The notes: generated from the letters alone by a model not told the origin. 64,000 nt of DNA from Parabacteroides chongii (GCF_029581355.1 NZ_CP120849.1:4558501-4622500); one strand, 5' to 3'. Positions 17,720 through 27,497 are shown, counted from the stretch's first letter. Made by a program: numbers and translations.

Positions 17720-19069
17720 TTAATTCATTTCCTTGTATAACAGATCCAATCCCTGACGTACGATCTTCTGGATCTCGATCTTGGAAGTGTCAACAAATTC
17801 ACAAAGTGCAAAATCTTCCGGAGCAACTTCATAGATACCCAGATTTTCCATTTTATCGATATCGAAAGCGATAATGGCTTTCAGCAGGTATTCGGGATAG
17901 ATGCTCATCGGGAATACTTTTTCGTATTCGTTCGACATGATCATGGCGCGTTTACCTCCTTTGATACGTGCATCGATTACATATTCTTTGCTCTTCGGAG
18001 CCAACCAGGTAAAGAAAGAGTGGCTTACACTGTATTTTCCGAATCCCGGAGTTGCCCAACCGAAGAAGTCATACGTTTTGTCTCCTTCAGGGATCACGGT
18101 GATCTGATTATCGTAAGCACCCAAATAATCGTCTTTACGAACTTTCGTTCCGGTCAGCACATTTCCGCTGATGATACGAAGATCTTCCTTGCCTTCCAGG
18201 ATCTTTCCTGCAACCAGACTGTTGATCGTACAACCGGAAATAGTTTTAACGTATCCTCTTTCTGTTGTTTCAGAACCTGTGATAGCAACCAAACGGCTGA
18301 AATCAGCTACACCTTTGTTGAACAGACGACCGATAACGATCACATCTGCCGGGTTTACCACCCAAACTACTTCGAGTTTGTTCACCGGTTTGATATGGTT
18401 GATCTGTACCCCTACGTTACCTGCAGGATGTGGTCCTTCAAACTCAACCGTTTCAACACCTTTCACATTCACGGAAGAACCTTTTCTGACACCGACATAC
18501 ACTTTACCTTTGGTAAGTTTTGCCAGTGCATCCAACCCGGTCTGGAAATCAGCTTCCTGTCCTTTCAAAATGAAATCGAAATTCGGAGCCAACGGTGCAG
18601 AATAGAACGCAGACACGAAAATGTCACGCGGCTCATCTGACGGCGTAGCTACGATATCGTACGGACGCTGTTTGATAAAAGGCCACATACCACCATTGAG
18701 CAGGGCTTCTTTTACCTCTTCACTTTTCAGCGAAGACACATTTTTCTTACCGAAATCCTCGTACTCGATCTGCGTGTCCGGCTTAACAACGATGCTAAGC
18801 ACTTTACGCTTCTCTCCTCGGTTTACGGCAGTTACTTCACCGCTAACGGGTGAAACGAACTTGATCTCCGGGCGGTTCTTATCGATCATCAATACAGAAC
18901 CGGCTTTGACTTTTTCTCCTACTTTAGCAACAACTTTGGGGGTAATACCGTTATAATAATCGGGGACGATAGCATAACTGTCGCTTTTCCCGGTGTTTAA
19001 CAGTACGTCCGAAGCTTTGCCCTTCAGATTAATGTCTAAACCCTTTTTAATCTTAATCACATTTGCCAT
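17720..19069 (-). CDS. nqrA: Na+-NQR subunit A
   Basis: The first gene of the operon, encoding the 449-aa cytoplasmic subunit associated with quinone binding. It starts MANVIKIKKGLDINLKGKA as in other NqrA proteins, with a biotinyl/lipoyl-like N-terminal fold, the GRHxP-like central region (GPHPAGNVGVQINHI) and a C-terminal SLBB-type domain. It has no membrane segments. A minus-strand -7 box (19105-19112) lies 35 bases upstream. Confidence 0.96.
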   Translation of the reverse strand: MANVIKIKKGLDINLKGKASDVLLNTGKSDSYAIVPDYYNGITPKVVAKVGEKVKAGSVLMIDKNRPEIKFVSPVSGEVTAVNRGEKRKVLSIVVKPDTQIEYEDFGKKNVSSLKSEEVKEALLNGGMWPFIKQRPYDIVATPSDEPRDIFVSAFYSAPLAPNFDFILKGQEADFQTGLDALAKLTKGKVYVGVRKGSSVNVKGVETVEFEGPHPAGNVGVQINHIKPVNKLEVVWVVNPADVIVIGRLFNKGVADFSRLVAITGSETTERGYVKTISGCTINSLVAGKILEGKEDLRIISGNVLTGTKVRKDDYLGAYDNQITVIPEGDKTYDFFGWATPGFGKYSVSHSFFTWLAPKSKEYVIDARIKGGKRAMIMSNEYEKVFPMSIYPEYLLKAIIAFDIDKMENLGIYEVAPEDFALCEFVDTSKIEIQKIVRQGLDLLYKEMN

Positions 19070-19104
19070 GATACAACTAAAATTGTTTATATGTAATTTT
19101 CCCG

Positions 19105-19112
19105 CAAAAGTA
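19105..19112 (-). promoter_or_regulatory. -7 promoter box of the nqr operon
   Basis: Reads TACTTTTG on the minus strand, 35 bases before the nqrA ATG, in the gap shared with the divergent DUF5103 gene. Confidence 0.5.
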
Positions 19113-19168
19113 CATAAATTTTTATGCTTTAAAGCAGGATTAAAGAAATAATTAGAGAAATAATTCCA

Positions 19169-19176
19169 TAATTTTG
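19169..19176 (+). promoter_or_regulatory. -7 promoter box of the DUF5103 gene
   Basis: TAATTTTG, 19 bases before the ATG at 19196. Confidence 0.5.
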
Positions 19177-19195
19177 TACCGTCAAAGAAAGAGAC

Positions 19196-20470
19196 ATGAA
19201 AATGAGAGTATATTGTTTATTATTTTTGTTGTTTTGTGCCGCTGTAATGCAGGCCAATGCTCAGCAAACGTACTTTACCGACGTTAACAGCAAGCTGATA
19301 AAAACCCTTCAGGTGAAGGTGGCAGGAGAGTTTATTTCCGAGCCTTATATCGAATTGAACGGAGGTCAGCAGATCCAGATCAACTTCGATGCGTTGGAAC
19401 AGGGTGGTGTCCGCTACTCCTATTCTATCATCCATTGTGATGCCAACTGGCAGAAGTCCATCCTCTCTCCCATTCAATATATGAGTGGTTTTCAGGGATT
19501 AACAATAGATGACTTCGCGAATTCCATTAACACCACGACGCAATACACAAACTATAATCTGCTGTTGCCGAATGACGACATACAGTTTAAAGTTTCGGGT
19601 AATTATGCCGTGCAGATTTATAATGAAGATATCCCTGACCAGATAATTCTCACGGCCTGTTTTTCGGTGGTAGAACCGATGGTCGGCATCTCTGCATCTG
19701 TAAGCGGAAATACCGATATCGATACCAATCAGAGCCATCAGCAGGTCAGTTTCAGTATCAATAACAAGAACTTTCCTATTCCATATCCGCAAACCGACCT
19801 GAAGATATTCGTTTATCAGGATAATCGCCGAGATAATGCAGTCTCAGGCCTTCAACCTATGTCCATCGCTGAGAATCAGATCACATATTCTTACAACCGG
19901 AGTCTGATATTCCCTGCAGGGAATGAATATCGCCGTACAGAATTTCTAAGCACAAAATATAACGGAATGCATGTGGAAAGTATTTCTTTTCACAACCCCT
20001 ACTACAATGTTGAGCTGATGACGGATCACAAACGATGTGACCAAACATACCAGTATGACCAGGATCAGGACGGTCGTTTCTTTATCCGTTGCAGCAGTTG
20101 TGACGATCCGGATACGGAAGCGGATTATTTCATTGTTCATTTTGCCTTGGCGTGCGATCCTTTTCTCGACGGAAGTGTCTATCTGAATGGCGAACTGTAC
20201 CATAATGTACTCGATGAAAAGAGTAAGATGGGGTATAATTTTGAAACTCACCAATATGAAAAGGCAGTGCTTCTAAAACAAGGAAGTTATAATTATCAGT
20301 ATCTGTTCGTACCGAACGGCAGTACTGTCGGAGAAACAGGACCGATAGAAGGCAATTATTATCAGACGGAAAACGAATATACCATCTACGTCTATTATCG
20401 CCCTATGGGAACACAATATGACCGGCTCATCGGAGTCACAAGCGTTAAAAATGCCATGCAGGTATTTTGA
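19196..20470 (+). CDS. DUF5103 / type IX secretion plug-like exported protein
   Basis: A 424-aa exported protein with a signal peptide (residues 1 to about 23, ending QANAQ). The body is beta-rich, with repeated FEIxCDA-like strands and conserved phrases YSIIHCDANWQKS near residue 78 and PYYNVELMTDHKR near residue 270, which match the DUF5103 family. Family members are named type IX secretion plug domain proteins, but they also occur in gut Bacteroidota without a full type IX system, and no other type IX gene is in this window. Function here is therefore open. Confidence 0.85.
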   Translation: MKMRVYCLLFLLFCAAVMQANAQQTYFTDVNSKLIKTLQVKVAGEFISEPYIELNGGQQIQINFDALEQGGVRYSYSIIHCDANWQKSILSPIQYMSGFQGLTIDDFANSINTTTQYTNYNLLLPNDDIQFKVSGNYAVQIYNEDIPDQIILTACFSVVEPMVGISASVSGNTDIDTNQSHQQVSFSINNKNFPIPYPQTDLKIFVYQDNRRDNAVSGLQPMSIAENQITYSYNRSLIFPAGNEYRRTEFLSTKYNGMHVESISFHNPYYNVELMTDHKRCDQTYQYDQDQDGRFFIRCSSCDDPDTEADYFIVHFALACDPFLDGSVYLNGELYHNVLDEKSKMGYNFETHQYEKAVLLKQGSYNYQYLFVPNGSTVGETGPIEGNYYQTENEYTIYVYYRPMGTQYDRLIGVTSVKNAMQVF

Positions 20471-20480
20471 TTAAGCTAAA

Positions 20481-20526
20481 CTAAACATCCTGGTTGTTCT
20501 TTATCTAAGAGACCGGGATGTTTGGT
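20481..20526 (+). terminator. Terminator after the DUF5103 gene
   Basis: Fourteen-bp arms (20481-20494 and 20512-20525, with two G:U pairs on the plus strand) and then TTTT. The convergent DUF5131 gene ends shortly after. Confidence 0.8.
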
Positions 20527-20550
20527 TTTACTAGAGCTAATTATTCATTC

Positions 20551-21288
20551 CTAAGATTTTTCTGCTTCAAAATTAATTCCGGCTTTTCTTGCCTGTGAAT
20601 GTTGGAACTGACGGGCTATCTTGTATTCATGTCCTTCTTTCAGCAGATAGGCACCTGTCTGCTTGAACCAAAAGCTGATATGTTCTTCCATGCATTGCCG
20701 GCGGATATCCAATACCCAATCATAATTACATACACGAGCTTCCTTTCCGGATTCCCCTCCCGCCACAATCTGTTCCACCCATGCCCCCAGTTCTCCTCTG
20801 AAATCGATTGCACTAAGAAGGGGTTCACAAATAATGATTTTATGTTTTATCGGAGCAGCTTTATAAATAGGCAAACGATAGTCTACTCTATCTTGATTCT
20901 CCATTGTACAGCAAATAGTTACATGATCATACCCATTTCCCCAATCAGGCGGAAGACATTTATGCAGCCGGTCTATCCGTTTGGTAATAAAAAGAAAATG
21001 AAGATCCTGCCTTTCCCGTATCATTGCCCAGGCTTCCTGCCTCCATTCATCCGCATCTTCTACTAGAAAATCAGAAGTAAAGCAGGTATAAACAAGGTTT
21101 CCCGAAGGAATCTTATATGTTTTATTCTTTTTCTGCTGCAAAGGCAAATCAAATTTTTCCGTCTTTGTAACAACAGAGCTATCTTTCCCATATTTACTAT
21201 CACTACGGTATACATAACAATGCCGGCAACCTTCACTTAATTTGTGACAGCCATGCCAGGGATTCCATATTGAAGACTTTTGTCCCAT
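20551..21288 (-). CDS. DUF5131 (phage Gp37/Gp68-like) family protein
   Basis: A 245-aa protein of the DUF5131 family, distantly related to radical-SAM barrels. The opening SIWNPWHGCHKLSEGCRHCYV holds a C-x6-C-x2-C cysteine set like a cluster-binding motif, and later motifs FFITKR-like (LHFLFITKRIDR), CCTMENQDRVDYRLP and VAGGESG are typical. No substrate is known. The ATG at 21288 is preferred to a TTG at 21303. A minus-strand TATATTTG box lies at 21334-21341. Members occur in phages and on chromosomes; neighbours here are not phage genes. Confidence 0.8.
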   Translation of the reverse strand: MGQKSSIWNPWHGCHKLSEGCRHCYVYRSDSKYGKDSSVVTKTEKFDLPLQQKKNKTYKIPSGNLVYTCFTSDFLVEDADEWRQEAWAMIRERQDLHFLFITKRIDRLHKCLPPDWGNGYDHVTICCTMENQDRVDYRLPIYKAAPIKHKIIICEPLLSAIDFRGELGAWVEQIVAGGESGKEARVCNYDWVLDIRRQCMEEHISFWFKQTGAYLLKEGHEYKIARQFQHSQARKAGINFEAEKS

Positions 21289-21419
21289 TCTATATTTCCT
21301 CAAAACTAGTTTTTAAACGTTCCTCCGGACTGGCAAATATAGAAAAGAGATATGATAACCCTATGATGTTTGAATATAAAAAGTATCTTTGAAAGCTGGA
21401 ATTAAAAAAAGCAGATGCT

Positions 21420-22406
21420 ATGAAAACTGTTATTATACCCAAATATCTTTATACCTCTATCCTGGTAGCCGTACTGATCGCCATCTTACTGACTATCGTA
21501 CAGGTTATTCCGGAAAAACCGTTGCTTTTATCAGAACGATTAATGTCCTCCGGAGGTTGGATCCAAATTGGCATAGCTGTTATTTACGGAGCAATACTCT
21601 CCTATAAAATGCAAGACCGCAAAGAACGTCCGAAATGGAGAATTAGGGCATGGCTACTTTTTTCCATTGTTTTCTTCGGACAATTATTATTAGGAATCCT
21701 TGTCGATCCCATATTTCTTATGACGGGAAAGCTGCATTTACCGGTTCCCGCTGTTATACTTGCAGGGCCTTTGTACCGGATGGAAGGATTATTCATGCCG
21801 ATACTTTTCCTGAGCACGCTGTTATTATCCGGTCCTGCCTGGTGCAGTCAGCTTTGTTATTTCGGAGCATTTGATGCCTGGAGCGCAAAAGGCAAAACAG
21901 AAAAAACAGCTTTTCGCTATCATCGACAGCTACGTTACAGCGTATTTTTATTAGTAATTGCCGGAGCCATCACGTTAAGACTAGCAGGAGCTGAAGGCTG
22001 GATCGCAACACTCGCAGGAGTTACAGTCGGAATAATCGGATTAGGAATCATGCTGACTCTTTCACGACGAAAGAGAAAAATGATCCATTGCAGCAGCTAT
22101 TGCCCAATAGGGACATTGGTTTCTTTTATGAAGAAACTCTCTCCTTTTCGGGTCAGCTTAAATACGAACTGTACCCATTGTATGGCTTGCCTGAAAGCCT
22201 GTAAATATGATGCTTTGCATAAAGAAAATATTGAAAAGGGAAAACTCGGTTATACCTGTACGTATTGTGGCGACTGCCTTTCTGCCTGTAAACATGGCGG
22301 ATTGGAGTATCGCTTTTTAAAACTGCGTCCGGTCACAGCCGAACGCCTTTGGATCATCATTACAGTCGTTTTACATACCTGTTTCCTGATGATTGCACGC
22401 ATCTGA
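21420..22406 (+). CDS. Membrane 4Fe-4S ferredoxin (NapH/CcoG-like)
   Basis: A 328-aa protein with about five or six membrane helices in residues 8-220, internal cysteines in PAWCSQLCYFG and SSYCPIG typical of NapH-like polyferredoxins, then a C-terminal pair of [4Fe-4S] motifs: CTHCMACLKAC and CTYCGDCLSAC. It would pass electrons between membrane and soluble carriers; the partner is unknown. A plus-strand -7 box TATCTTTG lies at 21384-21391. Its last 36 bases overlap the end of the convergent guanine deaminase gene. Confidence 0.85.
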   Translation: MKTVIIPKYLYTSILVAVLIAILLTIVQVIPEKPLLLSERLMSSGGWIQIGIAVIYGAILSYKMQDRKERPKWRIRAWLLFSIVFFGQLLLGILVDPIFLMTGKLHLPVPAVILAGPLYRMEGLFMPILFLSTLLLSGPAWCSQLCYFGAFDAWSAKGKTEKTAFRYHRQLRYSVFLLVIAGAITLRLAGAEGWIATLAGVTVGIIGLGIMLTLSRRKRKMIHCSSYCPIGTLVSFMKKLSPFRVSLNTNCTHCMACLKACKYDALHKENIEKGKLGYTCTYCGDCLSACKHGGLEYRFLKLRPVTAERLWIIITVVLHTCFLMIARI

Positions 22407-23711
22407 TAGGTAGACAAGCTTTCCGGCTACATAAGTAGCTAAAATATTACGATCATCCCCTAATGTCTGAACACCGAATAATTTGTTTTCAAGATTCCAT
22501 TTCCCATTACGTTCAAGATAATTTTTGCGCATTTGCAGGGAAGAGGTTGCCATGCAATCGACAACAATAAAGTCAGCCTCTCTTCCCTTTTCAAAGCTAC
22601 CGATCTTATCATCCAGCTGTAACGCCCTGGCTGTACCGAGAGTACATTTATATAATGACTCAAATACAGACATCGAATAACCATTCAATTGCTGTACTTT
22701 ATAAGATTCTGCCATTGTTTTCCAAAGAGAAAGAGAAGTTCCTCCCCCCACATCTGTGGCAAGCGTTGTCTGTATATTGATCCTGTTAGCCTGTTGCATA
22801 TCGAACAAGCCACTTCCCAAGAACAGGTTCGATGTCGGGCAATGGGCTATTATCGCTCCGGCTTCTGCCATTCGCCGGCATTCCGAATCAGAAAGATGGA
22901 TGCAATGTCCGAATACAGAACGATTCGTCACTAGTCCGGCACGTTCATAGACTTCCAGGTAATCAGAACATTCCGGAGAAAGAGAAAGTGTCGAATCTAT
23001 CTCATTCTTATTTTCTGAAAGATGAGTCTGGATATATGTATCGGGATATTCTTCATGCAAGCGGGCTGCACTGATCAGTTGACCATGTGTGGAAGTGATC
23101 GAAAAACGGGGAGTAATCACATACAGATTACGCCCTTTCTTATGCCAGGTCTCGATCAGCTCCCTGCTATCGGTTTCTCCGGACTCTTCCGTATCTGTCA
23201 AAGCCTGTGGAGCATTACGGTTCATCAACACCTTACCGGTCATCATCAGCATGTTATAATCGGAAGCCACAGAAAAAAGCGCATTGACCGATTCCTTATG
23301 AACCGTGGCATAAGCCATACACGTTGTCGTTCCGTTACGGAAAAGCTCATTGGCAAAGAGACGGGCTACCCGCTCTGCATATTCCGGGTTACTGAAGGCT
23401 TCTTCCGTCGGATACGTATATTCGTTCAGCCAGTCAAGCAACTGTCTGCCATACATACCGATCATCTCCGATTGCGGATAATGAACATGCGAATCAATCA
23501 ACCCCGGCATCAATAATTTACCGGAGTAATCCGTGAGGGATGCTCCCGGATAACGATCTTTTATATCTTCATATGCACCGGTTTCCACAATCTTCCCCTC
23601 CGAAACCACCAGAAGCCCGTCAGAAAAATAACAATAGCAGTCTTTTGATTCTAAAGGAGAAGACTTAAAGTAAAAGACTTCTCCCCTGTATAAATATATC
23701 GGCTCATTCAT
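22371..23711 (-). CDS. guaD: Guanine deaminase
   Basis: A 446-aa amidohydrolase expected to convert guanine to xanthine. Metal-binding motifs appear in order: PGLIDSHVHYPQSEM (HxH near residue 69), TYIQTHLSE, FGHCIHLSD and ATDVGGGTSLS, matching guanine deaminase better than cytosine or chlorohydrolase families. The ATG at 23711 is chosen because a minus-strand -7 box lies at 23740-23747, leaving the longer in-frame start outside the transcript. The 3' end overlaps the membrane ferredoxin gene tail to tail. Confidence 0.9.
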   Translation of the reverse strand: MNEPIYLYRGEVFYFKSSPLESKDCYCYFSDGLLVVSEGKIVETGAYEDIKDRYPGASLTDYSGKLLMPGLIDSHVHYPQSEMIGMYGRQLLDWLNEYTYPTEEAFSNPEYAERVARLFANELFRNGTTTCMAYATVHKESVNALFSVASDYNMLMMTGKVLMNRNAPQALTDTEESGETDSRELIETWHKKGRNLYVITPRFSITSTHGQLISAARLHEEYPDTYIQTHLSENKNEIDSTLSLSPECSDYLEVYERAGLVTNRSVFGHCIHLSDSECRRMAEAGAIIAHCPTSNLFLGSGLFDMQQANRINIQTTLATDVGGGTSLSLWKTMAESYKVQQLNGYSMSVFESLYKCTLGTARALQLDDKIGSFEKGREADFIVVDCMATSSLQMRKNYLERNGKWNLENKLFGVQTLGDDRNILATYVAGKLVYLSDACNHQETGM

Positions 23712-23739
23712 TTTCTTACCTGTTGTTGGTTCTAATGAC

Positions 23740-23747
23740 CAAAGATA
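23740..23747 (-). promoter_or_regulatory. -7 promoter box of guaD
   Basis: TATCTTTG on the minus strand, 29 bases before the chosen guaD start and inside the 43-base gap after the DJ-1 gene. Confidence 0.45.
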
Positions 23748-23754
23748 CAAAAAT

Positions 23755-24309
23755 TCACTTATAATTGACTAAGAGAGCAGCTGCAACTTCCTGTGCAATT
23801 TCTTCGTCACGAAGTGCCCGTAGAATAGTTAAACCAAAATCAAAAACGAATCCCGGACCTTTACAAGTAATGATATTGCCGTCCTGCTCCACACCGTTCT
23901 CTGTAGGGATTGCTCCAATCATTGTCGGTTCAAAATAAGGGAAACAAGTAGCTTTGCGCCCTTTCAACAATCCTAATCCTCCGAGAACCATAGGACCGGC
24001 ACATATGGCAGCCAGTATTTTATCTTCCTTATATTTCTCCATTACCAACTCTTTCAGCCGGGTACAGGTGTTCAGATGGTTACTGCCAGGTATTCCTCCC
24101 GGAAGGATCAAAGCATCCGCAGAGCTGTAGTCAGCATCTTCAAATACATAATCGGCAACTACCGGAATATTATGTGCTCCCATGACCCGTTTATTTCCAT
24201 CGATAGAGACTGTAGTAGCCCTGACACCACCTCTGCGCAATATATCGGCTGTGCCCAATGCTTCAATTTCTTCAAATCCTGTAGCCAGGAATACAAATGC
24301 TTGTTTCAT
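23755..24309 (-). CDS. DJ-1/PfpI family protein (ThiJ/YajL-like)
   Basis: A 184-aa protein of the DJ-1 superfamily. It shows the flavodoxin-like core MKQAFVFLATGFEEIEALG with the conserved glutamate near residue 14, and the nucleophile elbow LAAICAGPMVLGG with cysteine near residue 101. Relatives act as chaperones, glyoxalases or amidases, so the activity is uncertain. The start at 24309 is eight bases after the stop of the histidine kinase gene, so the two form an operon. Confidence 0.88.
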   Translation of the reverse strand: MKQAFVFLATGFEEIEALGTADILRRGGVRATTVSIDGNKRVMGAHNIPVVADYVFEDADYSSADALILPGGIPGSNHLNTCTRLKELVMEKYKEDKILAAICAGPMVLGGLGLLKGRKATCFPYFEPTMIGAIPTENGVEQDGNIITCKGPGFVFDFGLTILRALRDEEIAQEVAAALLVNYK

Positions 24310-24317
24310 AATGCTTA

Positions 24318-25958
24318 TCATTTATTTTTGTTCAGATAATACTTTATCTTATATTTTAATAATGGGATATCGACCGGCTTTACCAGGTAGTCATTGAAAT
24401 TACATTCTTTTGCTTTCTCTTTTTCCTTGTCGTAGGCAAAAGCCGAAAGAGCCAGTACTGGAATATCCGGAGATAATTTCCTGATTTCACAAGTTGCAGC
24501 AAAGCCATCCATTATCGGCATTTTTATATCCATCAAGACAAGATCCGGCTTATAAGTTTTGAACATCTGTACGGCTTGCAATCCGTTTACCGCATAGATC
24601 AAACGATACTGCTGTTTTAAAACAGCTTGTATCAAAAGATAATTTTCCAATACGTCTTCTGCTATCAGTAAAGTATATTGCCCGGGTAATGCTTCCGGAA
24701 TATTATCAGGCAAACTTCCGTCAACTTTTTCATCCAAAAATGAAAATGAAGCGTTTAAGGGTAATGTAAACCAAAAAGAAGAGCCTTTTCCCCGTTCCGA
24801 TTCTACTCCTATTTTCCCGCCCAATTTTTCAATGATCATCTTGCATATTGATAATCCCAAGCCTGTACCTTGCCTGAAATCATCCAGCTTCACAAAACGG
24901 TCAAAGATAGTATCCTGCTTTTCTTTCGCGATACCTATTCCTGTGTCTGTCACAGAAACCCGTACAAACCCCTCCTCCAATTTATAGGACAGTGATATAA
25001 AACCTTGATTTGTACATTTTATCGCATTGGAGAGAAGATTCAGAAGAACCTGTTCAACACGTTGTGCATCAGTCTGTAACTTAACAGAAGGCAGCATATC
25101 TCCATTATATAACAGAGCAACATCCGAAGTCATTTTCAATGACTGAGACACATATACTTCATGGCAAATATCTTTCAAATCGACACACGAAACATTATAA
25201 TTCAATGTCCCTGATTCTATCTTCGCAAAATCCAGAATATCATTGATCAATTGGAGTAACAGATCGCTGTTATTTTCAATAATAGTAAGATATTCCTGTT
25301 GTTCACTGTCATTATCCGTTTCAGTGATCAATCTAGAGAAACCAACGATTGCATTCAGCGGGGTACGTATTTCATGGCTCATATTAGCAATGAAAGCATT
25401 CTTCATTTCGTCGGCTTCACGTGCTTTGATCAAGTCCAGTTCGTTTTGCCGCTGCTCGGTAACGTCCCATAACATTACTAACAATAAAGGAGAAGCTCCC
25501 GGGTCCGGATTGGTTATCAACAAACGAATTGTATTTACGATCCGAATATCACCATCGGGTTTTTCATATTCCACCATAACCTTCTGTGTTCTCCCGTTCT
25601 TTATCGTAGAATAATCCTCTGTTCTTATTTCATGGGCTCTTCGAGGATCCGGATAAAGCTCGAAATCCGTTTTTCCTAATACATCGGATGCATTGACCCC
25701 GGTAAAATCCTCTGCAGCCTGATTAAAGTAGATGTACTTAAACCCATCGAAAATATCTTTTACACTAATTGCAACGAAAACATTCGACAGAATTGTGTTC
25801 ATTAATATACTCAGGAAATTGATCTTGCGTTGCTTGGCAAGATTCTCACTCATTTCTTCTATTTCTGCATCATTTCTTGCAGATTGGGAAAGATTTGTTT
25901 CCAGTTCTTTAATGCGCTGAATCAATTCTTCTCTTGAATAATTTTCATATTCTCTCAT
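24318..25958 (-). CDS. Soluble hybrid histidine kinase (PAS-HisKA-HATPase-REC)
   Basis: A 546-aa sensor kinase without membrane segments. Layout: N-terminal coiled coil (residues 1-45), PAS domain (about 50-165, with YFNQAAEDFTG), HisKA with phospho-acceptor H195 in MSHEIRTPLNA, HATPase with FDRFVKLDDFRQGTGLGLSICK, and a C-terminal receiver with phospho-acceptor D477 in LMDIKMPIMDG. No DNA-binding output domain and no separate response regulator nearby, so its target is unknown. A cytoplasmic signal is implied. A minus-strand CAAATGTA (-7 TACATTTG) lies at 26010-26017. Confidence 0.92.
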   Translation of the reverse strand: MREYENYSREELIQRIKELETNLSQSARNDAEIEEMSENLAKQRKINFLSILMNTILSNVFVAISVKDIFDGFKYIYFNQAAEDFTGVNASDVLGKTDFELYPDPRRAHEIRTEDYSTIKNGRTQKVMVEYEKPDGDIRIVNTIRLLITNPDPGASPLLLVMLWDVTEQRQNELDLIKAREADEMKNAFIANMSHEIRTPLNAIVGFSRLITETDNDSEQQEYLTIIENNSDLLLQLINDILDFAKIESGTLNYNVSCVDLKDICHEVYVSQSLKMTSDVALLYNGDMLPSVKLQTDAQRVEQVLLNLLSNAIKCTNQGFISLSYKLEEGFVRVSVTDTGIGIAKEKQDTIFDRFVKLDDFRQGTGLGLSICKMIIEKLGGKIGVESERGKGSSFWFTLPLNASFSFLDEKVDGSLPDNIPEALPGQYTLLIAEDVLENYLLIQAVLKQQYRLIYAVNGLQAVQMFKTYKPDLVLMDIKMPIMDGFAATCEIRKLSPDIPVLALSAFAYDKEKEKAKECNFNDYLVKPVDIPLLKYKIKYYLNKNK

Positions 25959-26111
25959 TTCTTAGATTTTAAGGCTTGTATATTAATTATAGCTGCTTAT
26001 ATCGAATAGCAAATGTAAATATATTTTTCATTGAACCTTGAAAAACACCGATTTAATTCATCCATACCCATTATTTTAATATAAAATGCTGCTCCAATCC
26101 AAAATAAAAGA

Positions 26112-26119
26112 TACATTTG
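26112..26119 (+). promoter_or_regulatory. -7 promoter box of the paaK operon
   Basis: TACATTTG, 44 bases before the paaK ATG. Confidence 0.5.
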
Positions 26120-26163
26120 CAGTCTAATTACATGAATTAAACACAATATAATACGAAAAAGCT

Positions 26164-27465
26164 ATGATGTATTGGCAGAAAGATATTGAGACGATGAGTC
26201 GTGAAGAACTGAATAAACTACAGTTAGAACGACTGAAACAAACAATAGAATTAGCCGGACACTCCCCTTTCTACAGTAAAGTGCTAAAAGACAACGGCAT
26301 AACAGCGGATAGCATCCAGTCATTGGATGACCTGCAGAAAATCCCTTTCACAACGAAAGACGACTTGCGTAATAATTACCCGTTCGGAATGGCTGCCATC
26401 CCTCTCAAGGATTGTGTGAGAATACACTCTTCAAGCGGAACGACCGGAAACCCGACCGTGGTATTACATTCGGCAAAAGACCTGGACCAGTGGGCGAATC
26501 AGGTAGCACGTTGTATGTATATGGTCGGTTTACGGGATACGGATGTCTTCCAGAATACTTCCGGATACGGTATGTTCACCGGTGGTTTGGGATTTCAGTA
26601 CGGAGCGGAAAAACTGGGGGCATTGACCGTTCCTGCCGCCGCCGGTAACTCCAAACGCCAGATCAAATTCATTACAGACTTTGGAACGACCTGCCTGCAT
26701 ATCATTCCCAGCTACGCAACCCGCCTGGCGGAAGTAATGTATGAAATGGGACTGGACCCACGTAAGGATACCAAACTGCATACTGTATGTATCGGTGCCG
26801 AACCTCATTCGGAAGAACAGCGTAAACGCATTGAACAATTGCTGGGCGTAAAAGCTTACAATTGTTTCGGTATGTCAGAAATGAACGGTCCGGGTGTCGC
26901 TTTCGAATGTACTGAACAAAACGGCTTACATATCTGGGAAGATTATACCATTGTCGAGATCGTCGATCCTGTAACATTGCAACCGGTTCCGGAAGGAGAA
27001 GTCGGTGAACTGGTATTGACCACGATCAATCGGGAGGCAATGCCATTGTTACGCTACCGTACCCGTGACCTAACTTGTATCATCCCCGGCGAATGCCCTT
27101 GCGGAAGAACTCACAAACGCCTGGCCCGGTTCAAAGGACGTAGCGACGATATGATCATCCTGAAGGGTGTCAACCTCTTCCCTATTCAGATTGAGAAGAT
27201 ATTAATGCAGTTCAAAGAGCTGGGCAGCAACTACCTGATCACACTCGAAACTGTGAACAACAGCGACGAAATGCTGATCGAAGTGGAACTAAGCGACCTG
27301 TTTACAGACGATTACAGTGTGCTTCAACGTCTTGCCAAGGATATCACAAGACAACTGAAAGACGAACTGCTGCTCACCCCGCGCCTGAAACTGGTAGCCA
27401 AAGGTTCATTACCTGTGCAGGAAGGCAAAGCCATAAGAGTAAAAGACTTGCGTAAGTTCTGTTAA
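26164..27465 (+). CDS. paaK: Phenylacetate-CoA ligase family enzyme
   Basis: Activates an aryl acid, probably phenylacetate or a relative, to its CoA thioester with ATP. The 433-aa length and motifs fit: SSGTTGNPTVVLHS (P-loop, near residue 83), YNCFGMSEMNGPGVAFEC (near 235), the YRTRDLT hinge (near 298) and the C-terminal lysine region RLKLVAKGSLPVQEGKAIRV. An ACT-domain gene, a tiny symporter subunit and an SSS symporter follow in the same direction, which suggests import and activation as one unit. Two ATG codons in a row leave the exact start open by one codon. Confidence 0.92.
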   Translation: MMYWQKDIETMSREELNKLQLERLKQTIELAGHSPFYSKVLKDNGITADSIQSLDDLQKIPFTTKDDLRNNYPFGMAAIPLKDCVRIHSSSGTTGNPTVVLHSAKDLDQWANQVARCMYMVGLRDTDVFQNTSGYGMFTGGLGFQYGAEKLGALTVPAAAGNSKRQIKFITDFGTTCLHIIPSYATRLAEVMYEMGLDPRKDTKLHTVCIGAEPHSEEQRKRIEQLLGVKAYNCFGMSEMNGPGVAFECTEQNGLHIWEDYTIVEIVDPVTLQPVPEGEVGELVLTTINREAMPLLRYRTRDLTCIIPGECPCGRTHKRLARFKGRSDDMIILKGVNLFPIQIEKILMQFKELGSNYLITLETVNNSDEMLIEVELSDLFTDDYSVLQRLAKDITRQLKDELLLTPRLKLVAKGSLPVQEGKAIRVKDLRKFC

Positions 27466-27497
27466 AATAATTGTTCAACAAATAAAAAGATACAGCT

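Noticed and set aside
19196..20470. Evidence for a complete type IX secretion system
   Set aside because: The DUF5103 name implies it, but no por/spr genes or C-terminal sorting domains were found in the window.
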